NCBI GenBank assembly: GCA_036009625.1
Contig: DASYLJ010000136.1
Location: 1 to 64,000 of the forward strand
Source of the DNA: DASYLJ01 sp036009625
GTDB lineage: Bacteria; Desulfobacterota; Binatia; DP-6
Length of the DNA: 64,000 nucleotides
Direction: 5' to 3'
Shown: in pieces, positions 1-6,443 of the stretch
Layout: each line of letters begins with the position of its first letter
Numbering within the stretch: position 1 is the stretch's first letter
The notes under the pieces: model-generated
What the model was told of the DNA's origin: nothing
Databases searched by the model: none
Seen by the model: the letters and a program-made list of their open reading frames with translations, nothing else
Translations under genes and position numbers: made by a program

Positions 1-149
1 GTCATGGCGACGCCCTTGGCTGCGCGCGTCACGGGCAGCGCCATGTCGCGGCGTTGTCGCCAGAGGCCGCGTCCGACGACGCCGAGACCGGCGGCGATCA
101 GCGCCATCGACGGATAGATCCGCCACGAGAGGTCCCACAGCGTGTCCAT
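1..149 (-). CDS. N-terminal fragment of a probable membrane protein
   Basis: An open frame starts at ATG 149 and runs off the left edge, giving 49 residues. It begins MDTLWDLSWRIYPSMALIAA, with a hydrophobic stretch at about residues 12-28 followed by Arg-rich residues (GLWRQRRD), which is typical of a first membrane helix with positive-inside flanks. I do not recognise the family from so short a piece. It lies downstream of the TetR/diiron operon on the same strand, and the terminator at 165-205 separates it from that operon, so it is probably its own transcription unit. Confidence 0.5.
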   Translation of the reverse strand, partial: MDTLWDLSWRIYPSMALIAAGLGVVGRGLWRQRRDMALPVTRAAKGVAM

Positions 150-164
150 ACGGCTGGACGTCGC

Positions 165-205
165 AAAAACGATGCCGCCACCGCCGCGGTGGCCGGTGGC
201 GGCAT
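165..205 (-). terminator. Intrinsic terminator of the TetR/diiron operon
   Basis: ATGCCGCCACC at 172-182 pairs perfectly with GGTGGCGGCAT at 195-205 (11-bp stem, 12-nt loop). Read on the minus strand, the stem is followed by CG and five T residues at 169-165. This is a textbook rho-independent terminator 53 bp after the stop codon of the diiron gene. Confidence 0.8.
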
Positions 206-257
206 TCGGGAGGCGAGGCGTGGTGGCGGCGCGACGATCGTGGCGCCGCCGCAACGG

Positions 258-1331
258 TCAGGAGACGCCGGGCAGCGACGACTGTGCGACGAGGTGATCG
301 CCGACGAGCATGCCGCGCTCGCGGTACTTCGACTCCGTGCGCTCGGTGATGAGGCCGAGCCGCATCAGGTTCGGCATGACGGTGTGCATGTAGGCCTCGC
401 TGTTGATCAGCGGCCACTGATCCATGCTGTGCATGCTCTGCACCACCGCGTCGGGGTCGAGGCCGTACTTCGGGCCGAAGAGGTGGAGCATGTCGAGCTG
501 CTGGTTGGCGTTGAGCGTCTCGAGGATGCTGAACGCGAAGTCCTCGAGCTCGGCCAGCACCTCGGGCGTGGACTCCTTCACCAGACGGCGCATCGAGAGG
601 ATGCCGAACGCGGCATGCCGCGCCTCGTCGCCGTGGACGCGGTGGATGAGGTCCTTGATGAGCGGATTGGTGTTGGACTTGGCGACCAGGTCCATGATGC
701 CGACCGCCATGCCCTCGAACAGGGTCTGCATGCCGAGCGTCTTGGTCTGCCAGGTGGGCGCCTCGAGGAGCTTGTCGAGCAGCACCTTCAGCGTGGGGTC
801 GATCGGCTGGATGACGCCCATCTTGCGCTGCAGGAACTTCGAGAAGGCTTCGACGTGGCGCACCTCGTCGATCACCTGCGAGCCCGCGTACCACTTGGCG
901 TCCATGGTGGGGCAGCAGTTGACGAGCTGACCGCAGAGCTGGAGCGCCGCCTGCTCGCCGTGGAGCAGCTGCGAGATCAGGTGCGAGAACTCGTCCCACG
1001 CGCCCTCGCGACAGGTGGCCTCGTCGGCGCCCATCGAGGTGAGCACGCTCGACAGCAGCGACGCGCCGATCTGCGGCATGAACCACTCGTCCTTCGGGAG
1101 GGGGATGGACCAGTCGAGGTCGTCCTCGGCGTTCCACTGCCCGCGCTTGCCGCGCTCGTAGAGGGCGCGCAGCTCCTCGACCTCGCTGCCGTACTCCCAC
1201 GTCCAGTGCAGCTCGAGCGGCACGTCGACGTCGAGCTTCTTGCGCAGGTTCGCAATCTGCTGCTCGTCGACGATGTCGACGACTTCGAAATCGCCGATCT
1301 GCTTGCGGTTGTCGCGCAGGATGACGTCCAT
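258..1331 (-). CDS. Ferritin-like diiron protein (AurF/RNR-like fold)
   Basis: This 357-residue soluble protein has the spaced carboxylate and histidine ligands of a four-helix-bundle diiron centre: Glu126 (HGEQA), Glu156 and His159 (DEVRH), Glu206 (LFEG), and Glu236 and His239 (DEARH). The E...ExxH...E...ExxH pattern is shared by ribonucleotide reductase R2, bacterial multicomponent monooxygenases and AurF-type N-oxygenases. I infer an oxygen-activating oxidase or oxygenase; the substrate cannot be read from the sequence. The ATG at 1331 overlaps the TGA of the upstream TetR gene (TGATG), so translation is coupled and the regulator and enzyme form one operon. A GTG one codon earlier is a possible alternative start. 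No signal peptide or membrane segment is seen. Confidence 0.85.
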   Translation of the reverse strand: MDVILRDNRKQIGDFEVVDIVDEQQIANLRKKLDVDVPLELHWTWEYGSEVEELRALYERGKRGQWNAEDDLDWSIPLPKDEWFMPQIGASLLSSVLTSMGADEATCREGAWDEFSHLISQLLHGEQAALQLCGQLVNCCPTMDAKWYAGSQVIDEVRHVEAFSKFLQRKMGVIQPIDPTLKVLLDKLLEAPTWQTKTLGMQTLFEGMAVGIMDLVAKSNTNPLIKDLIHRVHGDEARHAAFGILSMRRLVKESTPEVLAELEDFAFSILETLNANQQLDMLHLFGPKYGLDPDAVVQSMHSMDQWPLINSEAYMHTVMPNLMRLGLITERTESKYRERGMLVGDHLVAQSSLPGVS

Positions 1332-1990
1332 CACCGAATCCTCCTCGGTCGTTTCGCTGCGGGAGCGATGGCGAGGCCGCGGCGCACCAGCGCCTTCACC
1401 TCGGATTTGCGGCGGCGTACCTCGCTCCCGGAAAACAGGGGCCGCCCGATCATCTCGTCTCCGAAATCGCCCGATGCGAAGTGGTAGACGGTGGCACCGA
1501 TCAACGTCTGCAGGGTGTGCGGCACACTGGCGGGACGGAACTCACCCGCCGCCATGCCCTCGCGTAGCAGCCGGCCGCCAGCCGCGACGATGCGGCGGAG
1601 CACGGCGTTCGCTTCCTGCTCTTCCGGCAGCTCGCCGGCGAGCTCGTCGTCCTCGAAGAGCGATCGCAGCAGCAGCCGCGCGTAGGTGCGGTGCGCCGCC
1701 AGCTCGTCGATGATGACGTCGATCCAGCGCTCGAGGCGGCCCGTGGGCGTGCCGCCCTCGGCCAGCGCGCGCATCAGCGCGGTTTCGATGCGGCCCAGGA
1801 TGCGCGCCATGACGGCGGCGTAGAGCTGCGCTTTGCTGTGGAAGTGGTGGAAGAGGGACGACTTGCCGAGCCCCGCCGCTTCGGCCACCTCGGAGAGCCC
1901 GATGCCGGCGAAGCCGCGTCGCGCGAACAGCGCCTCGGCACAGTCGAGGATCTTGTCGCGCGAGGGTTGCTTGGTGGCTGGCTGTGGCAT
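1331..1990 (-). CDS. TetR family transcriptional regulator
   Basis: This 219-residue regulator has an N-terminal TetR helix-turn-helix at about residues 11-57 (RDKILDCAEALFARRGF... then GLGKSSLFHHFHSKAQLYAAV). The C-terminal half is helical and ligand-binding in character, ending in an Arg/Lys-rich tail. It is the first gene of a two-gene operon with the diiron protein and overlaps it at the stop codon. Two copies of a GATCGGTC-centred palindrome lie in its own promoter, so autorepression is very likely. I infer that it controls the diiron enzyme in response to that enzyme's substrate or a related lipophilic compound. The ATG is the first in frame after the operator region. Confidence 0.9.
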   Translation of the reverse strand: MPQPATKQPSRDKILDCAEALFARRGFAGIGLSEVAEAAGLGKSSLFHHFHSKAQLYAAVMARILGRIETALMRALAEGGTPTGRLERWIDVIIDELAAHRTYARLLLRSLFEDDELAGELPEEQEANAVLRRIVAAGGRLLREGMAAGEFRPASVPHTLQTLIGATVYHFASGDFGDEMIGRPLFSGSEVRRRKSEVKALVRRGLAIAPAAKRPRRIR

Positions 1991-1995
1991 CGGCC

Positions 1996-2038
1996 GTCCG
2001 ATCGGTCCTAGCTAGCCGACCGATCGGTCGAGTGTCAA
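1996..2038 (-). promoter_or_regulatory. Promoter with two TetR-type operators
   Basis: On the minus strand a perfect -35 TTGACA (2038-2033) is followed after 18 bp by TAGCTA (2014-2009) as a -10. The spacer holds the perfect 14-bp palindrome CGACCGATCGGTCG (2017-2030). A second, imperfect copy, GTCCGATCGGTC (1996-2007), lies 22 bp away, centre to centre, between the predicted transcription start and the ATG at 1990. Two helical turns between centres suits binding by two TetR dimers. Confidence 0.75.
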
Positions 2039-2199
2039 CCGGTTCGGTGCGCGTCGGGGTGCGCAGCGCAGGTGCCGTGCGGCGGGGCGTTGGTGGCACA
2101 CGGCAGTGCCCGCCGGGTGCCATCGTGGACGTCGCGCGCGCGGCGCGCGCCGCGAATCCGTCGTCTTTCCGTGGCATGGGCGTTGCTCGACGAACGGTG

Positions 2200-2421
2200 A
2201 TGCAGATCGAGGACCTGGAAGCCGTGGTGGAGCAGATTGCCTCTCTGGTGCGCGAGCGTCGCTACGAGCTCGCGCTCGCACTCACCGAAGGGTTGGAGTC
2301 GCGGCTCGCCGCCATCCCGCTCGACGATCCCACCATGCCGCTCGCGGTACGCGATCTGGTGCAGGCGTCGCGCCAACTCACCGAGTCGCTCATCACGCTG
2401 CGGGGGCTGCACCTGCACTGA
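2200..2421 (+). CDS. Small helical hypothetical protein
   Basis: This 73-residue acidic, alpha-helical protein (MQIEDLEAVVEQIASLVRER...) has a heptad-like leucine pattern and no cysteine, signal or membrane segment. It starts at ATG 2200 with only a weak upstream purine run. It reads away from the TetR/diiron operon across a 209-bp spacer. I do not recognise the family. The amphipathic helices suggest a dimeric adaptor or coiled-coil protein, but that is a guess. The third-codon GC preference matches neighbouring real genes, which is why it is listed. Confidence 0.5.
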   Translation: MQIEDLEAVVEQIASLVRERRYELALALTEGLESRLAAIPLDDPTMPLAVRDLVQASRQLTESLITLRGLHLH

Positions 2422-2451
2422 GCGCTCCGGTCGCCTCGCCGTGACTTGCGT

Positions 2452-2568
2452 GCGGCGGTGCGGGCCGCCGCTTGCGCTCCGACGCTCCGGCGCTGATGCG
2501 TTTCGTCCTGGCTGCGACAGTCACTCTCGCCTCCGCGAGGTCGCTCCAGCGGCGGCCCGCACCGCCGC
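2452..2568. repeat. Foldback element 1 (21-bp perfect inverted repeat)
   Basis: Positions 2452-2472 are the exact reverse complement of 2548-2568 (21 bp, no mismatch), with a 75-nt loop. A further short inverted match, TGAGCGCTC near 2419 against GAGCGCTCA near 2591, lies outside. The stem is much longer than an intrinsic terminator needs and no T-run follows. Its size and layout resemble the two related elements at 4102-4239 and 31257-31390, but its loop sequence is clearly different. Confidence 0.65.
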
Positions 2569-2677
2569 TGCCGTAGTCGGGGCTAGCGCCGAGCGCTCAT
2601 AGCCGAGCTGCCCGCGCCGCGCATTCGCGGCGTCCGATGTTTGGGGTCGGGCGTACCTGGGGTGGAGGATTTGCCCC

Positions 2678-2899
2678 ATGTGTACGCGACGTTCGTTCGT
2701 GATCGAGTTCGACCCGGCGACCGATGTCGCCCGGGGTCGGATGTCCGGGTGGGTGGCGCATGTCGGGTGGGGAGACCGCACCCGCTTCGCATCCGTCGGT
2801 GAGTTGCTGAGCTTCCTCGGGGACGTGCTCGGCGACATGCGTGACGCGCCGCCCGTGCGCCGGCGGCGGGGCGCATCCGCCGGGGCAGGGCGCGCGTAA
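2678..2899 (+). CDS. Small conserved-type hypothetical protein
   Basis: This 73-residue protein begins MCTRRSFVIEFDPATDVARG and continues with a pattern of the type GRMSGWVAHVGWGDRTRFAS then VGELLSFLGDVL. Small proteins of this layout (a short beta-meander with R-F-x-S and a C-terminal LLxFL helix) occur in many high-GC bacteria, and to my knowledge their function is unknown. A GGAGG at 2664-2668 sits 9 nt before ATG 2678 and fixes the start. The Arg/Ala-rich tail after residue 55 looks disordered. It stands alone, 49 bp before the secreted protein at 2949. Confidence 0.6.
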   Translation: MCTRRSFVIEFDPATDVARGRMSGWVAHVGWGDRTRFASVGELLSFLGDVLGDMRDAPPVRRRRGASAGAGRA

Positions 2900-2948
2900 G
2901 TCGGGAAACCGCGCGGATCACCCGACGCGGAGCGAAAAGGAGACCCCG

Positions 2949-4010
2949 ATGAAACGCCTCACCCACGCGACCCTCGCCCTGGCGCTGCTGGCCGGTGCAT
3001 CCACCGCCCGCGCCGCCGCGCTCACCGTGACCGATTGTGGCGCCGCCCCGGTCGCCAAGGTCGGCAAGAAGACCGTCATCGACCGCCCCGGCGACGACGT
3101 CACCATCCAGTGCGCGCTGTTGCCGCTCGGCGGCACCCAGCGCGTCGAGGTGACGGCACGCTCGATCGTCGTCGACGGACCGAACGGCGGCTCGGTGGCG
3201 TCGAGCGGCAAGGGCCCGGCGATCGAGCTGCTGGCGCTCGGCACCGACGCCGGCGGTCGTAGCATCCTGGTCGACGGAGCGAACATCACCGGTGCCAACG
3301 TGAACGGCAACGTCTTCTTGGACGGCCCGGGCGCCATCGAGCTGCGCGACAGCGGCCTGCAGACGGGCGAGCTGCTGCGCATCACCTGCACCGGCGCCGC
3401 CTGTCCGATCACGCTCGACGACGTCGTGACCAACTCGAACGACCTCGAGATCACCGCCGAGGGCACGGTGACGATCACGTCGGCCGACCTCGCCACCAGC
3501 TCGCCGATCGACCTCGTCGCCATCGTCTCGCGTACCGGCAACGTCATCCTCGCCGACGGCCAGTCGGCGGCGCGCGGCGCGTCGCCCATCGTCTGCCGCG
3601 ACGACATCCTGCGCCTCTGCCCCGGCCCGCAGTGCCCGTTGCCCGTCACCATCGCCAGCGTCGAGGACGCGCTCGCCTTCTGCGAGTGCGACGCCGAGCC
3701 CACCGAGATCGAGACCGGCATCGAGGGCAACCTCCGCATCGAGGCCCCCCTCGGTGACATCGACCTGCGCGACGCCATCATCCACGTCGGCGAGACCATC
3801 ACGGTCACCGCCGACGGCAACGTCGACATGACCCGCGCCTCGATCGAGAACTGCGGCCCGAAGACGGGACGCTTCACGGTGACGGCGGACACCTGCAACG
3901 TGACGAGCGCCACCCTGCTCGACGACGAACCCGACCCCCAGCCCCAGCTCACCTGCACCGTAACCGGCACAGCGTCGCAGCTCGCCAGCTGCTCGGCCAA
4001 AGCTCCCTGA
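2949..4010 (+). CDS. Secreted beta-rich protein of unknown function
   Basis: The 353-residue product starts MKRLTHATLALALLAGASTA and has a clear Sec signal peptide cleaved after about residue 23 (ARA). The mature part is rich in Val, Thr, Asp and Gly, with repeating short strands of the type xVxxDxxN and IxLxxxxL. This suggests a right-handed beta-helix or parallel beta-roll. Cysteine pairs are spread along it (CTGAAC, CPGPQC, CECD). AAGGAG lies 7 nt before ATG 2949. No catalytic motif is visible. It is a monocistronic gene closed by the strong terminator at 4043-4075. A structural or adhesive surface role is only an inference from the fold. Confidence 0.75.
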   Translation: MKRLTHATLALALLAGASTARAAALTVTDCGAAPVAKVGKKTVIDRPGDDVTIQCALLPLGGTQRVEVTARSIVVDGPNGGSVASSGKGPAIELLALGTDAGGRSILVDGANITGANVNGNVFLDGPGAIELRDSGLQTGELLRITCTGAACPITLDDVVTNSNDLEITAEGTVTITSADLATSSPIDLVAIVSRTGNVILADGQSAARGASPIVCRDDILRLCPGPQCPLPVTIASVEDALAFCECDAEPTEIETGIEGNLRIEAPLGDIDLRDAIIHVGETITVTADGNVDMTRASIENCGPKTGRFTVTADTCNVTSATLLDDEPDPQPQLTCTVTGTASQLASCSAKAP

Positions 4011-4042
4011 CCACAACGGGCGAGCAACGCTCCCGAGCATCA

Positions 4043-4075
4043 CGGCCGACCGGCATCTCGCCGGCCGGCCGTTTT
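4043..4075 (+). terminator. Strong intrinsic terminator
   Basis: CGGCCGACCGGC (4043-4054), a 5-nt loop ATCTC, and GCCGGCCGGCCG (4060-4071) form a 12-bp stem with one mismatch, followed by TTTT. It lies 33 bp after the stop codon of the secreted protein gene. Confidence 0.85.
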
Positions 4076-4101
4076 CTCGTGTGGTCGTGATGTCACCGTC
4101 C

Positions 4102-4239
4102 CGGCGCGGGTGGTGGTGGGGGCGTGGACCCGTCGAGCGAGCGCGTAAGGAGCACGCGCGGAGGGGAAAAGGGGTGGGGGGTGCCGTGCGAGTTCCGCGC
4201 GCAGCCGACGGGCCCACGCGCACGCCGCCGCCCGCGCCG
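4102..4239. repeat. Foldback repeat, copy A
   Basis: The 33-nt arms 4102-4134 and 4207-4239 are inverted repeats (27 of 33 match; several mismatches would still be G-U pairs in RNA) around a 72-nt loop. The loop core, near GGAGGGGAAAAGGGGTGG at about 4160-4177 and then TGCCG.GCGAG, recurs in reverse orientation in the loop of the element at 31257-31390. The two are diverged copies of one dispersed repeat. It lies just downstream of the enoyl-CoA hydratase gene. Confidence 0.75.
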
Positions 4240-4253
4240 CGCACGGACGCACC

Positions 4254-5090
4254 TCACGACCGCCCGAGAAACCGCGCCACCGCCGCCCGATGCCCGCCCG
4301 TAGTGAAGCACAGGGGCTCAGCGAGCTCCTCCATGGCGATGGCCTGCTCCCACGTCGCGTCTGCCGTCCGTCGCAGCAGCGGCTTCGCCAGCGTGACGAT
4401 CGGATCCGGCAGCGCGACGACGCGATCCGCGTACACCTGCGCCTCCGCCAAGAGCCGATCGTGCGGCACGCAGACGTTCGCGAGCCCCATCGCCGCCGCC
4501 TCCGCCCCCGACAGCTCGCGGCCGGTGAGGAACAGCTCGAACGCGCGGTGATAGCCGAGGCGTCGCGTGAGCATCCAGCTCGTCCCGACCTCGGGCACCA
4601 GGCCGATGTCCGCGAAGGCGGGCACGATCCGTGCGCGCTCGGAGACGAGGATCAGATCGCAGGCGTACGCGAACGCCAGCCCGACGCCCGCCGCGGCGCC
4701 GTTCACCGCTGCGATCATCACCTTGTCGGTCTGCACCAGCAGCCGCGCGATGCCGCCGAACTGGTAGCGGATCCAGCGCCACATCCCGACCGCGCCCTCG
4801 TCGCCGCCGGCGAGCAGCTCCTGCGCGCGCGTCATCAGGCGGACGTCGCCGCCGGCCGAGAAGGCCGGATCGGCGCCGGTCAGGATGACGGCGCGGACGT
4901 CCGGATCGGTGGCGAGGGCGCGTAGCGCCTCATGCAGCTGACAGGTCAGCGTGGCCGACAGCACGTTGTACTTCGCTGCGTCGTCCATCGTGATGGTGGC
5001 GACGGCGCCGCTGCGCTCGACGCGGACCAGCGTGCGCGGATCGTTGGCGGCTTCGTCGACCAGCGTGCGATACGTCGTCGATGCGGTCAT
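4254..5090 (-). CDS. Enoyl-CoA hydratase/isomerase family protein
   Basis: This 278-residue cytosolic crotonase-fold enzyme probably acts on an acyl-CoA in beta-oxidation or a degradative branch. Visible features are the oxyanion-hole segment with SAGGDVRLM at about residues 80-88, AAVNGAAAGVGLAFAYACD at about 123-141, and FADIGLVPEVGTSWMLTRRL further on. The start at 5090 is set by AGGAGG 8 nt upstream. Its ATG overlaps the stop of the molybdopterin oxidoreductase (ATGA), so it is the third gene of a TetR-led operon. The position of the usual second catalytic Glu is occupied within GLVPEVG, as in true hydratases, but the substrate is not assignable. Confidence 0.9.
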   Translation of the reverse strand: MTASTTYRTLVDEAANDPRTLVRVERSGAVATITMDDAAKYNVLSATLTCQLHEALRALATDPDVRAVILTGADPAFSAGGDVRLMTRAQELLAGGDEGAVGMWRWIRYQFGGIARLLVQTDKVMIAAVNGAAAGVGLAFAYACDLILVSERARIVPAFADIGLVPEVGTSWMLTRRLGYHRAFELFLTGRELSGAEAAAMGLANVCVPHDRLLAEAQVYADRVVALPDPIVTLAKPLLRRTADATWEQAIAMEELAEPLCFTTGGHRAAVARFLGRS

Positions 5091-5752
5091 GACGGATTCC
5101 TCCTGCGGGTGGCGCGCTCGTATGCCCATCGCATGAGGGGCAGGGTGGCGCGGTAGAGCCCACGATAGGCGACGCCGGAGAAGATGCGGCCGCGCTCCTC
5201 GAGCGCGACGCGGGCGCGCGGGTGGATGAACCATGGTTCGGCCGCGGCGTCGGGAAGTTCCCGATGCACCTCGAGCCTGACGACGTGCTTCGCCTGCTTG
5301 TAGCCGTAGTGTGCCGGCGCGACGAGGCGCAGCGGCGCGCCATGGGCGCGCGACAGCGGCGCGTCGTCGAGGCGATCGGCGAGGAGCACGTCGTCGGCGA
5401 GCGCGTCGTCGAGCGGCAGGCTGGCCCAGTAGCCGTCGAGGCCGTGCGCAACGACGAAGCGTGCGTCCGATGCCGGCCGCGCCTGCGGGACGACGAGTCG
5501 ATCCCAGACATCGCGCAGCGCCCAGCCGCTCCAGCGCAGGCCGCGGCGGCTCCAGGTGGTGACGCAGTGCAGGTCGGCGACGACGTCGCGGCGCGGGAGG
5601 GTGGTGAGGTCGATCGTGCAGGCGGTCGTCACGTCACCCGCGATCTGCAGCGCGGCGTGGGACGGCAGCGCGAAGCGCGCGCGGAAGAATCGCGGCAGCC
5701 CCCAGCGTGGCAGCGCCTCGATGGCGTGTTGCCCCGGCGGCAACGGCGTCAC
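5087..5752 (-). CDS. Sulfite-oxidase-type molybdopterin oxidoreductase
   Basis: The 221-residue protein matches a single Oxidored_molyb domain (sulfite oxidase/YedY superfamily). LHCVTTWSRRGLRWSGWALR carries the conserved Mo-ligand Cys, followed by HGLDGYWASLPLDDAL, HGAPLRLVAPAHYGYKQAK and VRLEVH. It lacks the C-terminal dimerisation domain of true sulfite oxidases and has no Tat signal, so it looks like a small cytosolic member. The start is GTG 5752, within the GTGA overlap with the TetR stop. Its own stop overlaps the enoyl-CoA hydratase ATG. Redox chemistry on an organic substrate of the same pathway is an inference from the operon. Confidence 0.85.
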   Translation of the reverse strand: MTPLPPGQHAIEALPRWGLPRFFRARFALPSHAALQIAGDVTTACTIDLTTLPRRDVVADLHCVTTWSRRGLRWSGWALRDVWDRLVVPQARPASDARFVVAHGLDGYWASLPLDDALADDVLLADRLDDAPLSRAHGAPLRLVAPAHYGYKQAKHVVRLEVHRELPDAAAEPWFIHPRARVALEERGRIFSGVAYRGLYRATLPLMRWAYERATRRRNPS

Positions 5753-6354
5753 GCACGCTCCAGTGCCGCCCAGGCGGCGTCGCCGAGCGTGCGAATGGCC
5801 TTCGCCATCGACACGCGGTGATTGCCGCCGAGCCACATGCGCGTGAAGACCTGCGCCGGGCCGACGAGGATCGCGAAGCAGAGCTCCGGCGGCAGGTCGC
5901 GCAGCGTGCCCTTCTTCACATGGGGCGCCATCCACGCCATGACCCGCGCCGCGAAGGCCTCGTTGAGCGCGCGGACCTCCGCCTCGGTGACCGCCACCAG
6001 CTCTGCCTGCCGCCCCATGTCGAGGAGCCAGCGCGCCCAGGCGGGATGCTGCTCCACCCACCGCAGATGGTGGGCGACCAGCGCGCGCACCGTCCGCCGC
6101 GCGTCGCCGCGGCCGAGCACGCCGAGGAACCCTGTCTGGTAGTCGCGCAGCGCCTCGACGTAGAGCGCCCCGGCGAGCTGCTCCTTGCTGCGGAAGTGGT
6201 GGTAGACGCTGCCGGTGCTGGCACCGGCACCGCGGCGTACGTCGTCCATGGTGGCGGTGGCGAAGCCGGTGCGGGTGAAGACCTCGAGCGCGGCCTCCAA
6301 GATGGCGCGGCGGCGACCATCGGCAGCGGCACGGGGTCCCCGGGCTCTCGGCAT
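5749..6354 (-). CDS. TetR family transcriptional regulator
   Basis: This 201-residue regulator has the TetR helix-turn-helix at about residues 14-60 (RRAILEAALEVFTRTGF... GASTGSVYHHFRSKEQLAGAL), followed by a helical ligand domain with WARWLLDMGRQ. It heads a translationally coupled operon with the molybdopterin enzyme and enoyl-CoA hydratase. A palindromic GAATATTC element directly upstream (6361-6389) is the probable autoregulatory site. No good Shine-Dalgarno is seen before ATG 6354. The operon layout suggests substrate-inducible control of a catabolic step. Confidence 0.9.
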   Translation of the reverse strand: MPRARGPRAAADGRRRAILEAALEVFTRTGFATATMDDVRRGAGASTGSVYHHFRSKEQLAGALYVEALRDYQTGFLGVLGRGDARRTVRALVAHHLRWVEQHPAWARWLLDMGRQAELVAVTEAEVRALNEAFAARVMAWMAPHVKKGTLRDLPPELCFAILVGPAQVFTRMWLGGNHRVSMAKAIRTLGDAAWAALERA

Positions 6355-6360
6355 ATCGGA

Positions 6361-6389
6361 GGTTTGCTCTAGAGGAATATTCTAGTCAA
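6361..6389 (-). promoter_or_regulatory. Probable TetR operator and promoter
   Basis: CTAG, AG, GAATATTC (perfect palindrome, 6375-6382) and TAG lie directly upstream of the regulator gene. On the minus strand TAGAAT (6384-6379) would serve as a -10 inside the palindrome. TTGACT (6389-6384) is -35-like, but its 17-bp partner CAAACC is poor, so the exact promoter is unsure. Confidence 0.5.
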
Positions 6390-6443
6390 GCCTCGCGCAC
6401 GCCGCGGCGATCCTGTGACCGCCGCGGCCCTGTGGTGCGACGG

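Noticed and set aside
54..1487. A plus-strand 477-codon frame opposite the diiron gene
   Set aside because: It is an antisense shadow; the minus strand has all six diiron ligands and operon overlaps.
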